From Nitrososphaerota archaeon (GTDB taxonomy: Archaea; Thermoproteota; Nitrososphaeria; Nitrososphaerales; UBA183), in NCBI GenBank assembly GCA_029784825.1, contig JAFMAU010000004.1:21054-85053 (forward strand): a stretch of DNA of 64,000 nucleotides, in the 5' to 3' direction. Each line of letters begins with the position of its first letter. The first letter of the stretch is position 1. Shown one piece after another: positions 41,631 through 50,540 of the stretch. Below the pieces are notes generated by a model. That model ran no database searches and had not been told where the DNA came from. It was given only the letters and a program-made list of their open reading frames with translations. The position numbers and the translations under genes are program-made.

Positions 41631-43271
41631 ATGGGCGACAGCCAGGCGGACGAACGCACAACCCCAACCGCATTCGTCAGGGAGAGCACCGGCCTGGTGA
41701 AGAACGTGTCCTTCTTCGACAGCATAGCCATGAACATGAGCAACATGTCAGTCGGCGCGCTTCTCGGCGTAATCGGGATTTCTGGGCTCATTCCGATGTT
41801 CTTCGCGGGAGTCGACATGGCGGGAGTGAACCTTGTGCTGCTGTCTGTGATAGCGTTTGCCGTTTCTCTGCCTCAGGTAGTCATCTACACGATGATGTCG
41901 AGGAGGTACCCCCGTACAGGAGGGGACTACGTCTACGTGAGCAGGAACCTTGGCGGCCCGCTCGGGAGCATCCTTTCGTTCATGGGCTACACCACCGAGA
42001 CTACTGCTTACCTGGGGCTCATAGTGCTGAGCACCGTCTTCGCGATCGGATCGGTAGGCCTCTTCTTCACATTCGACCCGAACCTCCTGGGACTCGCAGT
42101 CCCGTCCGGCCCCATCACGGACCCCGCGGGCCTGGCCATGCCCAGCCTGCAGTTCCTGGTCGGGGCGGTAATCTTCGCTGCTCTCGTAGCCATAAACATA
42201 CTGAAGCCCAAGGCAGGCTACAAGGTCGTCTCCACTTTCACAATCTTCGGGTTCTTCTCGATTCTGCTTGCCATGGGCGTCCTCCTTTCGGCGGGCTCGA
42301 CCGGCGTTCAGAATTACATTAACAGCGCAGGCGGCGCCTTCGCTATCAACGGATCGAGCACCTTCAACGTCGTTTCATCCCAGTATCCAGGCGGCTCCTT
42401 CAGCTGGGCGTCCAATCTGTTCCTGCTCCCTCTGATGGCCGCGTTCGTGTATCCGTGGCTCAACGCGTCGCCTGCTGTCGCTTCGGAGATTAAAGGCGGC
42501 ACCGCGCGCAGATGGAACGTACCAATATCGGCCTTCCTGGTCTTTGCGTTTCTCACCTCGGCGCTCGGAGTCATGTACCTAACTGCGGGTCAAGCCTTCA
42601 CGAACGCGGCCTACAGCAACCCAACTTTGGTCTTCGGCCTTCCTCCTGCCGCAACGAGCTTCAACTTCTGGACGCTCGCGATGGGGGTCTCAGGCAACTC
42701 GGTAATCGCGGGGATCATCGGCCTCGGATGGATCGTGGCCAACATGAGCGTCCTCGCATACGGCATAATCGTGATCTCGAGGTACCTGCTCGCGCAGTCT
42801 TTCGACCGGTTCCTCCCCTCTAGGATCTCGACAGTCAGCCCCAGGTTCGGCTCCCCATACCTCGCCCTGCTCATCAGCCTGATAGTCACCGTGGCGCTTG
42901 TTGGCTTCGCGGCGTTCGCTTACAGTTCAGGCGGAGTCGGCGGGGCGGACGCCCTCTTCGGTGCCATCATCGCGTCCATGATCTATTTCATTTTCGTGAG
43001 CCTTTCTGCGGTCATACACGGCCTGAAGAAGGAGCACGGCCTGTCAAAGTTGATACTGGTGGCCGCGGGCATCGTCAACATACCGATATTCGGCTACCTG
43101 GCGTACGAGTTCCTTGCCTACCCAGGCGTGTGGTCGCTCGACCCACTGACCTACTACTTCGTCATCGGGTCTGTGGTGGTAGGCGCGCTCCTGTATGCCG
43201 GCTCTTGGTGGTACAACAAGAAGCGCGGCATCGACATATCCCTGGCCTACAGAGAGCTCCCGCCAGAGTAG
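41631..43271 (+). CDS. APC-family amino-acid permease
   Basis: 546-residue transporter of the amino acid-polyamine-organocation superfamily with about twelve to fourteen membrane helices. The N-terminal segment DSIAMNMSNMSVGALLGVIG and the MSRRYPRTGGDYVYVSR loop in helix 2-3 are typical. Substrate is not evident. Start at ATG 41631 follows from the TATA spacing. A Rieske oxygenase gene follows 12 bases later, so the pair may take up and oxidise one compound, perhaps an amine or aromatic acid (inference). Confidence 0.88.
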   Translation: MGDSQADERTTPTAFVRESTGLVKNVSFFDSIAMNMSNMSVGALLGVIGISGLIPMFFAGVDMAGVNLVLLSVIAFAVSLPQVVIYTMMSRRYPRTGGDYVYVSRNLGGPLGSILSFMGYTTETTAYLGLIVLSTVFAIGSVGLFFTFDPNLLGLAVPSGPITDPAGLAMPSLQFLVGAVIFAALVAINILKPKAGYKVVSTFTIFGFFSILLAMGVLLSAGSTGVQNYINSAGGAFAINGSSTFNVVSSQYPGGSFSWASNLFLLPLMAAFVYPWLNASPAVASEIKGGTARRWNVPISAFLVFAFLTSALGVMYLTAGQAFTNAAYSNPTLVFGLPPAATSFNFWTLAMGVSGNSVIAGIIGLGWIVANMSVLAYGIIVISRYLLAQSFDRFLPSRISTVSPRFGSPYLALLISLIVTVALVGFAAFAYSSGGVGGADALFGAIIASMIYFIFVSLSAVIHGLKKEHGLSKLILVAAGIVNIPIFGYLAYEFLAYPGVWSLDPLTYYFVIGSVVVGALLYAGSWWYNKKRGIDISLAYRELPPE

Positions 43272-43283
43272 ACCGTCTGGGAT

Positions 43284-44252
43284 ATGATTGAGGATCCAGT
43301 CCTCCTGACCGACTGGCACCCCATTGCCAGGTCCGCGGACGTCCCCGAAGCCTCGATTTTTCCAGCGAGGCTCCTGGGCGAAGACCTGGTGGCATGGCGG
43401 GTCCATGGCGAAGTGAAGGTCTGGCAGGACCTCTGCGTCCACAGGGGGACGAAGCTGTCGCTGGGCCGTCCCGACGGCGACCTCCTGCAGTGCGCCTACC
43501 ACGGGTGGACATACAACGCCGAAGGGGAGTGCGTGAAGATCCCCGCCCACCCCGAGCAGAAGCCCCCGCCAAAGGCGAAGGTGAAGACGTACCGCTCCAA
43601 AGAGGAGTACGGCCTCGTCTGGGCCTGCATCGGCGAACCTTCGGGGGACATCCCCAGATTCGAAGAGTGGGGCGACCCGGCCTTCAGGAAGATACCATGC
43701 GGCCCTTACCGCTACCGCGCCGCCGGGACCCGGGCCGTCGAGAACTTCCTTGACGTGGCGCACCTCCCCTTCCTCCACGCGGGCATCCTCGGCGAGAAGT
43801 CGCACGCCGAGATTCAGGACTACGAAGTCCAGCAGGACGACCGCGGAATAGTCGCCCGCAACGTGAGGATCTGGCAGCCAGACCCCGACGGGACCGGGGT
43901 GGGGAAGGACGTCAACTACACCTACAAGGTGATGCGCCCGCTCACCATGTACTTCTCGAAGGACACCGCCGAAGGGAGGTTCTCCATCTACGCGAGCGTC
44001 TGCCCCGTCAGCGAGCTCGAGTCGGTCGCCTGGTTTTGGATCGCCATGAACTACGGCAAGGAGATACCGGAGGGGGGCGTCGTTTCCCTCCAGGACCAGA
44101 TAACCGGCCAGGACATCCCGGTGGTGGAGTCTCAGAGGCCCGAAAGGCTCCCGCTTGACCTCCAGGCTGAGCTGCACCTCCGTTCCGACAGGATCGCCGT
44201 CGCCTACAGAAAGTGGCTCAGGCAGCTCGGACTGACGTTCGGGACAGCCTAG
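43284..44252 (+). CDS. Rieske non-haem iron oxygenase, large subunit
   Basis: 322-residue ring-hydroxylating or demethylating oxygenase. Rieske site CVHRG (C51, H53) and CAYHGW (C70, H73); mononuclear iron site in ENFLDVAHLPFLHAG (D157, H160, H165). The layout is like VanA-type one-component terminal oxygenases, which need a separate reductase; none is adjacent. Cotranscribed with the permease. Such oxygenases require O2, supporting an aerobic lifestyle. The exact substrate (aromatic, choline-like or other) cannot be read from sequence. Confidence 0.88.
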   Translation: MIEDPVLLTDWHPIARSADVPEASIFPARLLGEDLVAWRVHGEVKVWQDLCVHRGTKLSLGRPDGDLLQCAYHGWTYNAEGECVKIPAHPEQKPPPKAKVKTYRSKEEYGLVWACIGEPSGDIPRFEEWGDPAFRKIPCGPYRYRAAGTRAVENFLDVAHLPFLHAGILGEKSHAEIQDYEVQQDDRGIVARNVRIWQPDPDGTGVGKDVNYTYKVMRPLTMYFSKDTAEGRFSIYASVCPVSELESVAWFWIAMNYGKEIPEGGVVSLQDQITGQDIPVVESQRPERLPLDLQAELHLRSDRIAVAYRKWLRQLGLTFGTA

Positions 44253-44263
44253 TTACTGGAGAG

Positions 44264-44358
44264 AGCCGGCGGAGGGCTTTTCGCCTGCCGAGGCAGGTAT
44301 CGATCCCTCGACCTTTCGCTTACGAGGCGAACGCTCTACCAGGCTGAGCTACGCCGGC
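44264..44358 (-). tRNA. tRNA-Thr (CGT) with a T-loop intron
   Basis: Acceptor GCCGGCG pairs with CGCCGGC, discriminator T73, no encoded CCA. D arm GCTC/GAGC; anticodon arm TTCGC-CTCGTAA-GCGAA gives CGT (Thr). The T stem GAGGG finds its partner CCCTC only after 28 bases instead of 7. The insert holds a stem CCTGC/GCAGG with a CTCG loop. Removing 21 bases restores a 7-base T loop such as ATCGAAG or ATCGATA; the exact cut is not determined. Confidence 0.85.
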
Positions 44359-44443
44359 TCGTTCTGGACCCGCGCCCCAGACTCGTTAAAGCCTTGTTGG
44401 CCAGAGAACGCTTTTAGAATTCCCGAAGGCGGCCTGCTTTCGC

Positions 44444-44528
44444 GCGGGGGTCGCCCAGCATGGTCAACGGCGTGGGACTGAGGCTCCCATCCCTTAGGGG
44501 TTCGAGGGTTCGAATCCCTCCCCCCGCA
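44444..44528 (+). tRNA. tRNA-Leu (GAG)
   Basis: Class II tRNA: acceptor GCGGGGG/CCCCCGC with A73, anticodon arm TGGGA-CTGAGGC-TCCCA giving GAG, long variable arm with CCC-TTA-GGG, T arm GAGGG-TTCGAAT-CCCTC. No intron, no encoded CCA. A TTTTAGAA box about 30 bases upstream is a plausible TATA element. Confidence 0.93.
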
Positions 44529-44541
44529 CTCTTGTCCATCC

Positions 44542-45129
44542 CTATGCGGTGCCCTGGATCCTCTCCAGGAGCTTGGACCTGACCCTTGGCCACTCGGCAT
44601 CTATGATCGAATAGAGCTTCGCATCCCTTACGGAGCCGTCTGGCCTTATGCCGTGGTTACGGAGAATACCCTCGAACTTCGCCCCCAGCTTCGCGATCGC
44701 CCGCTGCGAGTGCAGGTTGTTTGCGTCCGTCGCCAGCTGGACCCTGACCGCTCCCCAGTCTTCGAAGGCGTGTTTGAGCAGGAGGTACTTGCACTCGGGG
44801 TTGACAGCCGTCCCCCACACATCGCGGGAGTACCAGGTCGAGCCGATCTCCGCCCGCCTGTGCTTCGGTACGACTGCGAGGTAGGAAGTGCTCCCCACGA
44901 TCCGTCCCCCATTCAGCCTCGCCACGAAGGCGTAGGCTTCCCCTCTTTCCTCGGCCGCGACCCCCTCCGCGATCCTCCTCACGACGTCTTCCTTCGTCCT
45001 CAGGGGGCCGAGGAACCACTCCCAGTCCAGCGACTTCGTGGCTTCAAAGATGCCAGCCGCGTGCTCCTCCCGGAGGGGCTCGAGGCTCACGAATTTCCCT
45101 TCGAGGACGCAGGGGCCGAGCGCTTCCAT
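44542..45129 (-). CDS. GNAT-family N-acetyltransferase (RimJ-like)
   Basis: 195-residue acetyl-CoA-dependent acetyltransferase. Layout matches the RimJ/RimL group: LEPLREEHAAGIFEA at the start, YLAVVPKHRRAEIGSTWY before the acetyl-CoA site, and AIAKLGAKFEGILRNH late. Substrate is probably a protein N-terminus or small amine. ATG at 45129 is 26 bases from the TATA shared with the divergent gene. Confidence 0.82.
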   Translation of the reverse strand: MEALGPCVLEGKFVSLEPLREEHAAGIFEATKSLDWEWFLGPLRTKEDVVRRIAEGVAAEERGEAYAFVARLNGGRIVGSTSYLAVVPKHRRAEIGSTWYSRDVWGTAVNPECKYLLLKHAFEDWGAVRVQLATDANNLHSQRAIAKLGAKFEGILRNHGIRPDGSVRDAKLYSIIDAEWPRVRSKLLERIQGTA

Positions 45130-45149
45130 TGCCCCCAGTCCGACGAGAC

Positions 45150-45159
45150 ATCTATTTCA
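45150..45159. promoter_or_regulatory. Shared TATA element between the GNAT gene and its divergent neighbour
   Basis: CTATTTC (45152-45158), GAAATAG on the other strand, is centred at 45155, exactly 26 bases from both ATG codons (45129 leftward, 45182 rightward). Both transcripts would be leaderless from one element. Confidence 0.55.
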
Positions 45160-45181
45160 AGGGGGCAGAAGGGGAAGAGGC

Positions 45182-45475
45182 ATGGCAGAACCGAAGGAGG
45201 TGCAGACCTTCGAGGACCTCCGCAAGCTCAGGCTCGCGGACGAGGGCTACTTCGTCATCACCGATTCAGCCGGCCACGCGATAATCCACAGGGTGAACTC
45301 GAAGTGCATCAAGACAGACAGCTTCAACCTCAAAGTGACGATAAACGACCGGAAGCAGGGGAGCTACTACTGGGTCGACAGCATAGCTACTGCCGCCCAT
45401 GAGCTCGGCGCAAAGAGGTGCAAGTTATGCAAGCCGGAGCTCAGCCTGGTCCACCCCTCGAAGTTCGAGACCTGA
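45182..45475 (+). CDS. Small protein with Ada-like Cys motif
   Basis: 97 residues. A pattern HRVNSKCI ... YYWVDSIATAAHELGAKRCKLCKP resembles the Cys-containing 'x-x-A-x-x-x-G-x-R-x-C-x-x-C' hook seen in Ada metal-binding and related small nuclease-associated domains. It may bind zinc through C60-type Cys and the CKLC pair. Function unknown. ATG 45182 is supported by TATA spacing. Tail-to-tail contact with the ArsR-like gene. Confidence 0.6.
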   Translation: MAEPKEVQTFEDLRKLRLADEGYFVITDSAGHAIIHRVNSKCIKTDSFNLKVTINDRKQGSYYWVDSIATAAHELGAKRCKLCKPELSLVHPSKFET

Positions 45476-45784
45476 TCATCCTTCGAGCCTGAACCTCAGC
45501 TTCGATGAAATCTCTGCGAATATGTCCATCCCGGCCTGCAGCCTCGGGCTGACGAAGTACATGGCCCCGTACTTCTCCCCTTCGACGACGACCAGGGAGT
45601 TCGCCTTCAAGACGTTCGCATGGTGCACCACGGTCCTGTAGTCGACCCCGAGCTTCTCTGCGAGCTGGTTCAGGTTCATTGGTCTGTTCTTCAGCTCGTG
45701 GATGATCCGAGCCCTGTTCTCCCCGCCCCGCGCCCCCCCGAGCACGTACCACAAGAGCCTCTTCAGGTCCTGATCTTCCGCCAC
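45476..45784 (-). CDS. ArsR-like winged-helix regulator
   Basis: 102-residue DNA-binding protein. NRARIIHELKNRPMNLNQLAEKLGVDYRTVVHH is a typical archaeal ArsR-type HTH, followed by a beta wing (VVVEGEKYGAMYFVS) and a C-terminal helix for dimerisation. No Cys metal site is seen. GTG at 45784 is about 30 bases from a TTAA core near 45814. It is divergent from the blue-copper operon, which may be its target. Confidence 0.8.
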   Translation of the reverse strand: MAEDQDLKRLLWYVLGGARGGENRARIIHELKNRPMNLNQLAEKLGVDYRTVVHHANVLKANSLVVVEGEKYGAMYFVSPRLQAGMDIFAEISSKLRFRLEG

Positions 45785-45888
45785 GTCGAGGACAGGGCTA
45801 GGGGTGTGAGTCTTAAGGGCTCGACCGGGACGATTCTGACGAGATTCTGAAATACGCTTAAACGCGGCCCGGGGCCGTCCACTACTGG

Positions 45889-46170
45889 ATGGAGCCGCTA
45901 CTCACCCTCGCAGTCTCCATGTACGTCCTGATCTCGGTCCTCCTGGCGTTCCTGGCCTTCACCTATGGGAAGACCGCCCTCTCCACGGGGGCGAAGTACC
46001 CGCTGGGGCTGCTCGTCTTCTCGGTGCTGCTCCTCATCCACAGCGGAGGCACCGCTGTGGGTTACGCTTTCTTCGCCGGCTCGATAGGCGACACTGCGTA
46101 TCCCTTCATGCTCGGGATGGGCATGGCCGAACTCGTGGGGATAGCAGCTCTCCTCAAGGTGACACTTTGA
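45889..46170 (+). CDS. Small three-helix membrane protein
   Basis: 93 residues with three membrane helices (about 5-25, 38-60 and 68-90) and little else. No family recognised. A TATA-like AATACGCTTAAA near 45850 precedes it. It overlaps the blue-copper gene as TTGA, so it may help anchor or assemble the electron-transfer protein (inference). Confidence 0.6.
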   Translation: MEPLLTLAVSMYVLISVLLAFLAFTYGKTALSTGAKYPLGLLVFSVLLLIHSGGTAVGYAFFAGSIGDTAYPFMLGMGMAELVGIAALLKVTL

Positions 46171-46784
46171 AACCATCGAGCTTCAGGAGCGGGGCGAGGC
46201 TGGGATCGCTGACCGTCGCCGCAGCCCTGATGGTCGCCGGACTGGCGTTCATATTCTCCGCGCCTACGGCTGCCGCCCAGGGTACGGTCAGCGTCAGCAT
46301 CTCGAACTTCGCGTTCAACCCAAGCGCAGTCACCGTGGTAATCGGGGTGAACAACACCGTGACGTGGACGAACACGCAGTCCGGGGTCCCCCACACCGTG
46401 ACCGCCGACGACGGGTCCTGGGGATCGGGCCAGCTGTCCACAGGCGGGACTTACACGCACACCTTTTCGACAGCAGGGACGTTCACCTACCACTGCGCCA
46501 TCCACACCTTCATGAAAGGCACAGTAATCGTAAAGGGGACGGGCACGAGCACTACGACCACCTCGGCCGCCTCTTCTTCGACCACTGCAAGCTCGACATC
46601 GGCCTCTCCGACCACCACGACATCGGCGGCAACGTCGACCACAGCCACCCCGAGCTCCTCGGGAGGCGTCCCGGAGTTCCCGTTCCAGGGTTTGCTCCTG
46701 GCCGCGGTCACCCTGGGCATCCTCGCCTCCTATCTCCTGCTCAGACAGACTCGGAACCGCGGACGAGCCGGGGTTCCTCTGTAG
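46167..46784 (+). CDS. Blue copper protein (halocyanin/plastocyanin type), membrane-anchored
   Basis: 205 residues: signal peptide (about 1-37), cupredoxin domain (38-125) with type 1 copper ligands H76, C110, H113, M116 (PHTVTADDG and YHCAIHTFM), a long Ser/Thr linker, then VPEFP followed by a membrane helix and a basic end (about 172-205). The VPEFP-helix-Arg end resembles PEF-CTERM-type archaeal sorting tails. Likely an extracellular electron carrier in respiration. Confidence 0.88.
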   Translation: MKPSSFRSGARLGSLTVAAALMVAGLAFIFSAPTAAAQGTVSVSISNFAFNPSAVTVVIGVNNTVTWTNTQSGVPHTVTADDGSWGSGQLSTGGTYTHTFSTAGTFTYHCAIHTFMKGTVIVKGTGTSTTTTSAASSSTTASSTSASPTTTTSAATSTTATPSSSGGVPEFPFQGLLLAAVTLGILASYLLLRQTRNRGRAGVPL

Positions 46785-46793
46785 ACCGGTTGG

Positions 46794-47303
46794 TCAGCCC
46801 AGTTTCGAAGCCGAGTCGGCAGACGCGAAGTCTCGTACCGCCTGCTCCTGCCTCAATTCGACGAACTCGGGCTTTACGCTCCTCAGAGTGGAGATCGCTT
46901 CTTCGGCGCCGATTTTTCTCGTCCGTATCAGATACGCCGCGAGAACGCACCCCGTCCTTCCCTCCCCCGCCAGGCAGTGGACGAGGACCGGCCTTCCGTC
47001 AGCGACCTGTTTCGCGACAAAGTTCACGCCCTCTTCCATCGATTTCACGCTCGGCGGCCGGTGGTCATCCATGGGCACGTGCCCCAAGACGAGGTCCAGC
47101 CCGGTCGTCCAAGCAGCAGGCAGGGGTTCCTCGGTGAGGCTCAGCATGCTCCTGATCCCGGACTTCCACAGCCACTCGACCTGCGCCCTGGAGGCGGGGT
47201 AGCCTGATCCTGCCAGCTTCGCTTTCTCCACCCAGACGAAGCCGGTAGGCTCGTCGGCCACCTTCGCCCTGAGCTTCCTGAGGAAGAGTCCGCCGGTGCC
47301 CAA
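46794..47303 (-). CDS. Dual-specificity/tyrosine phosphatase
   Basis: 169-residue cysteine phosphatase with P-loop VHCLAGEGRTG (C110, R116) and a likely general acid in PMDDH (D79/D80). Matches small archaeal DSP-like phosphatases. TTG start at 47303. Substrate unknown; could act on phosphoproteins or phospho-lipids. Its 3' end is ten bases from the convergent blue-copper gene. Confidence 0.87.
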   Translation of the reverse strand: MGTGGLFLRKLRAKVADEPTGFVWVEKAKLAGSGYPASRAQVEWLWKSGIRSMLSLTEEPLPAAWTTGLDLVLGHVPMDDHRPPSVKSMEEGVNFVAKQVADGRPVLVHCLAGEGRTGCVLAAYLIRTRKIGAEEAISTLRSVKPEFVELRQEQAVRDFASADSASKLG

Positions 47304-47345
47304 AACCGCTCTCTGATTCAGCAGCCTTCCGTCGTTTTAGAACCT

Positions 47346-47639
47346 TTAGCTCTCGAGAATCTCTAGTTTCCCGTAGCGACCGACGTTGAGCCTCAGCTCT
47401 CCCCTGAAGCTGTTCGTGTACCCGTTGGTCACCCGCACCTTGGTGCCCTGCTTCACCATGTCTATCTGGTCGTCCCAGAGCGAGAGCTTGATTTGACCGC
47501 TATCGTCCTTCAGCTGAGCGTCGGCGACCCGCGCCTCTCCCCCCGTCCTGAGGTTGACGGTGCGCGGCTCGGACATCTCGACAATCTCCCCTTCGGCGTC
47601 CACCCTTCTCATCCCATCTCTCAGATCGCGTACATTCAT
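47346..47639 (-). CDS. Single-stranded DNA-binding OB-fold protein
   Basis: 97 residues forming one OB fold: MNVRDLRDGMRRVDAEGEIV, VADAQLKDDSGQIKLSLWDDQ, GTKVRVTNGYTNSFRGELRLNVGR. This is the archaeal SSB/SOSS-B-like pattern, with aromatic residues for base stacking. No C-terminal acidic tail. ATG 47639 about 28 bases from TTAAATAA. Role in repair or replication is from the family. Confidence 0.83.
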   Translation of the reverse strand: MNVRDLRDGMRRVDAEGEIVEMSEPRTVNLRTGGEARVADAQLKDDSGQIKLSLWDDQIDMVKQGTKVRVTNGYTNSFRGELRLNVGRYGKLEILES

Positions 47640-47726
47640 CGAACGACCGGTCGTCCGTGGGCATTATTTAACATTGAAGCGCCTGAAATCGTGTCTGGAA
47701 ACCGTTTAAGGTGAAAGAAAGCGCCG

Positions 47727-48770
47727 GTGGCGACGTTGCCCCTGGGGCTGGCCGACGTCGGCCTCCTTCTGCTGTCATTCTTCGTCCCGTTTATCCTCCT
47801 CCTGGTCGGCCTCCCCCCGTTTCTCAGGCTCTTGGCCCGGATTGGAAGGGTGTCGGATGACGCCCACAAGAAACCGCCCCGCAAAGTCCCCGAGCCTGCC
47901 GGGCCTGTCATCTTCCTGGCGGCCCTCGCCGGGGAGCTCGTTGTCGCTGTAGGCTTCCAGTCCTGGGTCCCGGTGGCGGTCATCCTTGGGGCGGCCGCGG
48001 CCTTCCTGGTCGGGCTCTGGGACGACCTCCACGTCCTTGGAGGGAAGACCAAGCCTCTCCTGCTCCTGCTCGCGGGGCTGGCCTTCGTTGCGCCCGTCCT
48101 CTTCAAGCCGGACCTCTACGAGGCCTCCCTCAGCTTCCCCCTCCTCGGGGACACGAGCCCCCACCTCACGATATTCACGATACTCGCGATAGCCGCCTTC
48201 CCTGTGGTGGCCAACGCGTTCAACATGATGGACTCGTTCAACGGCGAAATCTCATGGTTCACCCTTCTGACCTCCGCGGCCCTGCTCCTCGGCGTGGCGC
48301 TGCACTACGCTTCGACCGAAGGCTTCGCCCTGGCCCGGGTCGCCTCGGCCCTGCCGCTCGTGGCCGTGGCCGGCGCCTTCCTGGTCTTCAACCGCTACCC
48401 ATCGAAGGCCTTCGACGGCGACAGCGGCAGCCTGATGTTCGGGGCAATGTTCGCAGGGCTCGCTATAACCAGCGGAGTCGAGGTCGCAGCCATGATCGCA
48501 ATTGTGCCGGCCATCCTGAACTCCTTCTACACCCTGTCCAGCGTCCGGGGCTTCGTAGAGAGGAGGAGGATGGTCGCGAGGCCGACCTACATAGGAAATG
48601 ACGGGCTGCTCTACGCGTCCGCCGAGCCTGGAGCCCCCAACACCCTGGTCAGGCTCCTCCTCCTCGACGGGCCGCTGTCGGAAAACGACCTGGTGAAGAG
48701 CATCGTCTACCTCACTCTGGTGGCCTGCGTCTTCTCGGCAGCCATCTCAGTCCTGACATGGGGGGTCTAG
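47727..48770 (+). CDS. GlcNAc-1-phosphate transferase (GT4/MraY-WecA family)
   Basis: Polytopic enzyme (347 residues, about ten helices) that transfers a sugar 1-phosphate from UDP-sugar to a polyprenyl/dolichyl phosphate carrier, the first step of N-glycan assembly. Motifs: GLWDDLHVLGGKTKP, NAFNMMDSFNGE and FDGDSGSL, all catalytic loops of the family. GTG start behind CGTTTAAGG, probably leaderless or nearly so. Confidence 0.9.
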   Translation: MATLPLGLADVGLLLLSFFVPFILLLVGLPPFLRLLARIGRVSDDAHKKPPRKVPEPAGPVIFLAALAGELVVAVGFQSWVPVAVILGAAAAFLVGLWDDLHVLGGKTKPLLLLLAGLAFVAPVLFKPDLYEASLSFPLLGDTSPHLTIFTILAIAAFPVVANAFNMMDSFNGEISWFTLLTSAALLLGVALHYASTEGFALARVASALPLVAVAGAFLVFNRYPSKAFDGDSGSLMFGAMFAGLAITSGVEVAAMIAIVPAILNSFYTLSSVRGFVERRRMVARPTYIGNDGLLYASAEPGAPNTLVRLLLLDGPLSENDLVKSIVYLTLVACVFSAAISVLTWGV

Positions 48771-48771
48771 C

Positions 48772-49023
48772 ATGAAGCTCGTCCCCATGGCGGTTATCGA
48801 GGCCGCGGCCTTCCTCCTCATCATCGCCGAGACCTACTTCTTCTTCGACTTCGTCGTCCCGGTGAGCGCGATACCTCGCACGCCCACGGAATACACGGGT
48901 CTGGCGCTCGTCAAGCTGGCGCTCATACTCGGACTGGTGGTCGTCTGGTTCGTCGTGATGGTCGGACTTACGAGACTCTACGTCAGGTCGAAGACCCGGA
49001 GCGCTCCCAAGCCTTCATCTTAG
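48772..49023 (+). CDS. Small two-helix membrane protein
   Basis: 83 residues, two membrane helices (about 5-30 and 45-70) and a basic polar tail. It starts one base after the GlcNAc-1-P transferase stop, so it is cotranscribed and may be an accessory subunit. It overlaps the convergent acetyltransferase by 41 bases. No family recognised. Confidence 0.6.
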   Translation: MKLVPMAVIEAAAFLLIIAETYFFFDFVVPVSAIPRTPTEYTGLALVKLALILGLVVVWFVVMVGLTRLYVRSKTRSAPKPSS

Positions 49024-49486
49024 CGTCGAACTCCTTCCGCGTGTACTTCACCCTGGCTGGGACCCCCATCACCACCTTCCCGGGCGGCACGTCTTTTGTC
49101 ACCACCGCTCCCATGGCCACCACGCTCCCCTTCCCGACTTTGACCCCCGCCTTGATCACCGCCCTGGCTCCCACCACCGCGCCGTCCTCGATGGTCACTC
49201 CGATCATCCTCTTGCTCGGCGGATACGGGTCGTTGGTGAGGACCGCCGCCGGTCCGATGAACACGTTCTTCCCTATCCTCGACATGGGCGGGATATAGAC
49301 GCTCCCCTCTATCATCGTCCCGCTCCCGATGCGGACATCGTAGTCCACGTGGGCAAGGGAGCCTATCTTCACGTTGTCTCCGATCGTAGTCCCCGATCCG
49401 ACGTATGCGAAGTGCCAGATCCTGACGTTCTTGCCGAGCTTGGCCTCCGGGGAGACAAAGTTGGTGACCTTCATCTTCTCAACCAA
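48983..49486 (-). CDS. Hexapeptide-repeat N-acetyltransferase (WbpD-like)
   Basis: 167 residues with left-handed beta-helix repeats ([59 protein letters not shown]). The NDPYPP loop is typical of WbpD/PglD-type sugar N-acetyltransferases that make di-N-acetylated uronic acids. TTG at 49486 overlaps the dehydrogenase stop; ATG at 49474 is an alternative. With the WbpB-like gene it likely makes a nucleotide sugar for the surface glycan. Confidence 0.87.
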   Translation of the reverse strand: MVEKMKVTNFVSPEAKLGKNVRIWHFAYVGSGTTIGDNVKIGSLAHVDYDVRIGSGTMIEGSVYIPPMSRIGKNVFIGPAAVLTNDPYPPSKRMIGVTIEDGAVVGARAVIKAGVKVGKGSVVAMGAVVTKDVPPGKVVMGVPARVKYTRKEFDAKMKAWERSGSST

Positions 49487-50417
49487 GGTAGATCGGCGTC
49501 CCCGACGAGCTTGATGCGAGCACCGCCTCCGCGACCTTGATGACGTTCAGCCCGTCCCTCCCAGTCACCAGGGGTTGCCTCTTCTCCTTGATTGCGGTCA
49601 CGAACTCCCTCAGCTCGAGCATAAGCGGCTCCTGATAAGGTCTGGTGGGGACGGTGGTCGCTGCCCCCTCGTGGATGCTCGTCTGCTGCGTCACGAAATC
49701 GACGTCCACGACCCCGCCCGAGAACACCGCACTAAGGGTCCTCACCCTGTTCGGGGTGATCCAGTTCGTCACCAGGAAGGCGGTCTTCTGCCCCGAAAAG
49801 CCCAGGAGGATAGTCGCGAAGTCCTCGTGCTCGAGGGGGACGTACATCGCCCCGACCCGGGCGTACACCACCTTGGGGGCCTCCCCGAACAGCCAGCAGG
49901 CGGTGTCGATGTCGTGCACCGAGGCGTCCTTCACGATCCCGACGTCGCTGATGTTCTCCCCCCGCCTGTTCTCCCTGTGGAACTCCAGCAGGATCGGCTC
50001 CCCCATCTTCCCGTCGGCGATCATCTGCTTCAGCCCCGTTATCGGGGGGTTGAACCGCTCGATGAATCCGACCGTGAGCGACCTGTTCGCCTTCCTCGCT
50101 GCTTCTATGAGCTTCTCCCCGTCTTTCACATTGGTGGTCATCGGCTTCTCAACGAATGTATGCACCCCCGAGGCCAGGGCTTTCGACGCCATCGCGAAGT
50201 GAGTGGACGCCGGCGTGCAAATGGTGACCGCGTCCAGCTTCTCCTTCCCCAGCATCTCGTCAAGGGAAGAATATGCCGGGACGTGGAAGTTCCTCGAGAA
50301 CGAGTCGGCCCTCTCCTTGTTCATGTCGCAGATGGCTGCCAGAGATTGCAGCTCGTTCAGCACGCGCACATGGTTCTTCCCCCAGCCCCCGGTCCCCACG
50401 ACCCCGATTCTGGGCAT
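49479..50417 (-). CDS. Gfo/Idh/MocA sugar dehydrogenase (WbpB-like)
   Basis: 312-residue NAD-dependent oxidoreductase: Rossmann start [16 protein letters not shown], the catalytic VEKPMT segment and GFIERFNPP typical of WbpB-like UDP-sugar 3-dehydrogenases. ATG 50417 is about 28 bases from CTAAATC on the minus strand, favouring it over an upstream in-frame ATG. Forms an operon with the WbpD-like gene; the matching aminotransferase (WbpE) is not in the window. Confidence 0.87.
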   Translation of the reverse strand: MPRIGVVGTGGWGKNHVRVLNELQSLAAICDMNKERADSFSRNFHVPAYSSLDEMLGKEKLDAVTICTPASTHFAMASKALASGVHTFVEKPMTTNVKDGEKLIEAARKANRSLTVGFIERFNPPITGLKQMIADGKMGEPILLEFHRENRRGENISDVGIVKDASVHDIDTACWLFGEAPKVVYARVGAMYVPLEHEDFATILLGFSGQKTAFLVTNWITPNRVRTLSAVFSGGVVDVDFVTQQTSIHEGAATTVPTRPYQEPLMLELREFVTAIKEKRQPLVTGRDGLNVIKVAEAVLASSSSGTPIYLG

Positions 50418-50540
50418 GTGGATTTGGGCTCCATTTCCTTTTGATTTAGGGTTATCCGGCGCGGAGGTATTTTCAGCTCCCCCTTCTCGAGCGGCATTCA
50501 ACCGCATTGAAACTGCGTTTTCCACGCGTTCAAGCGCTTC

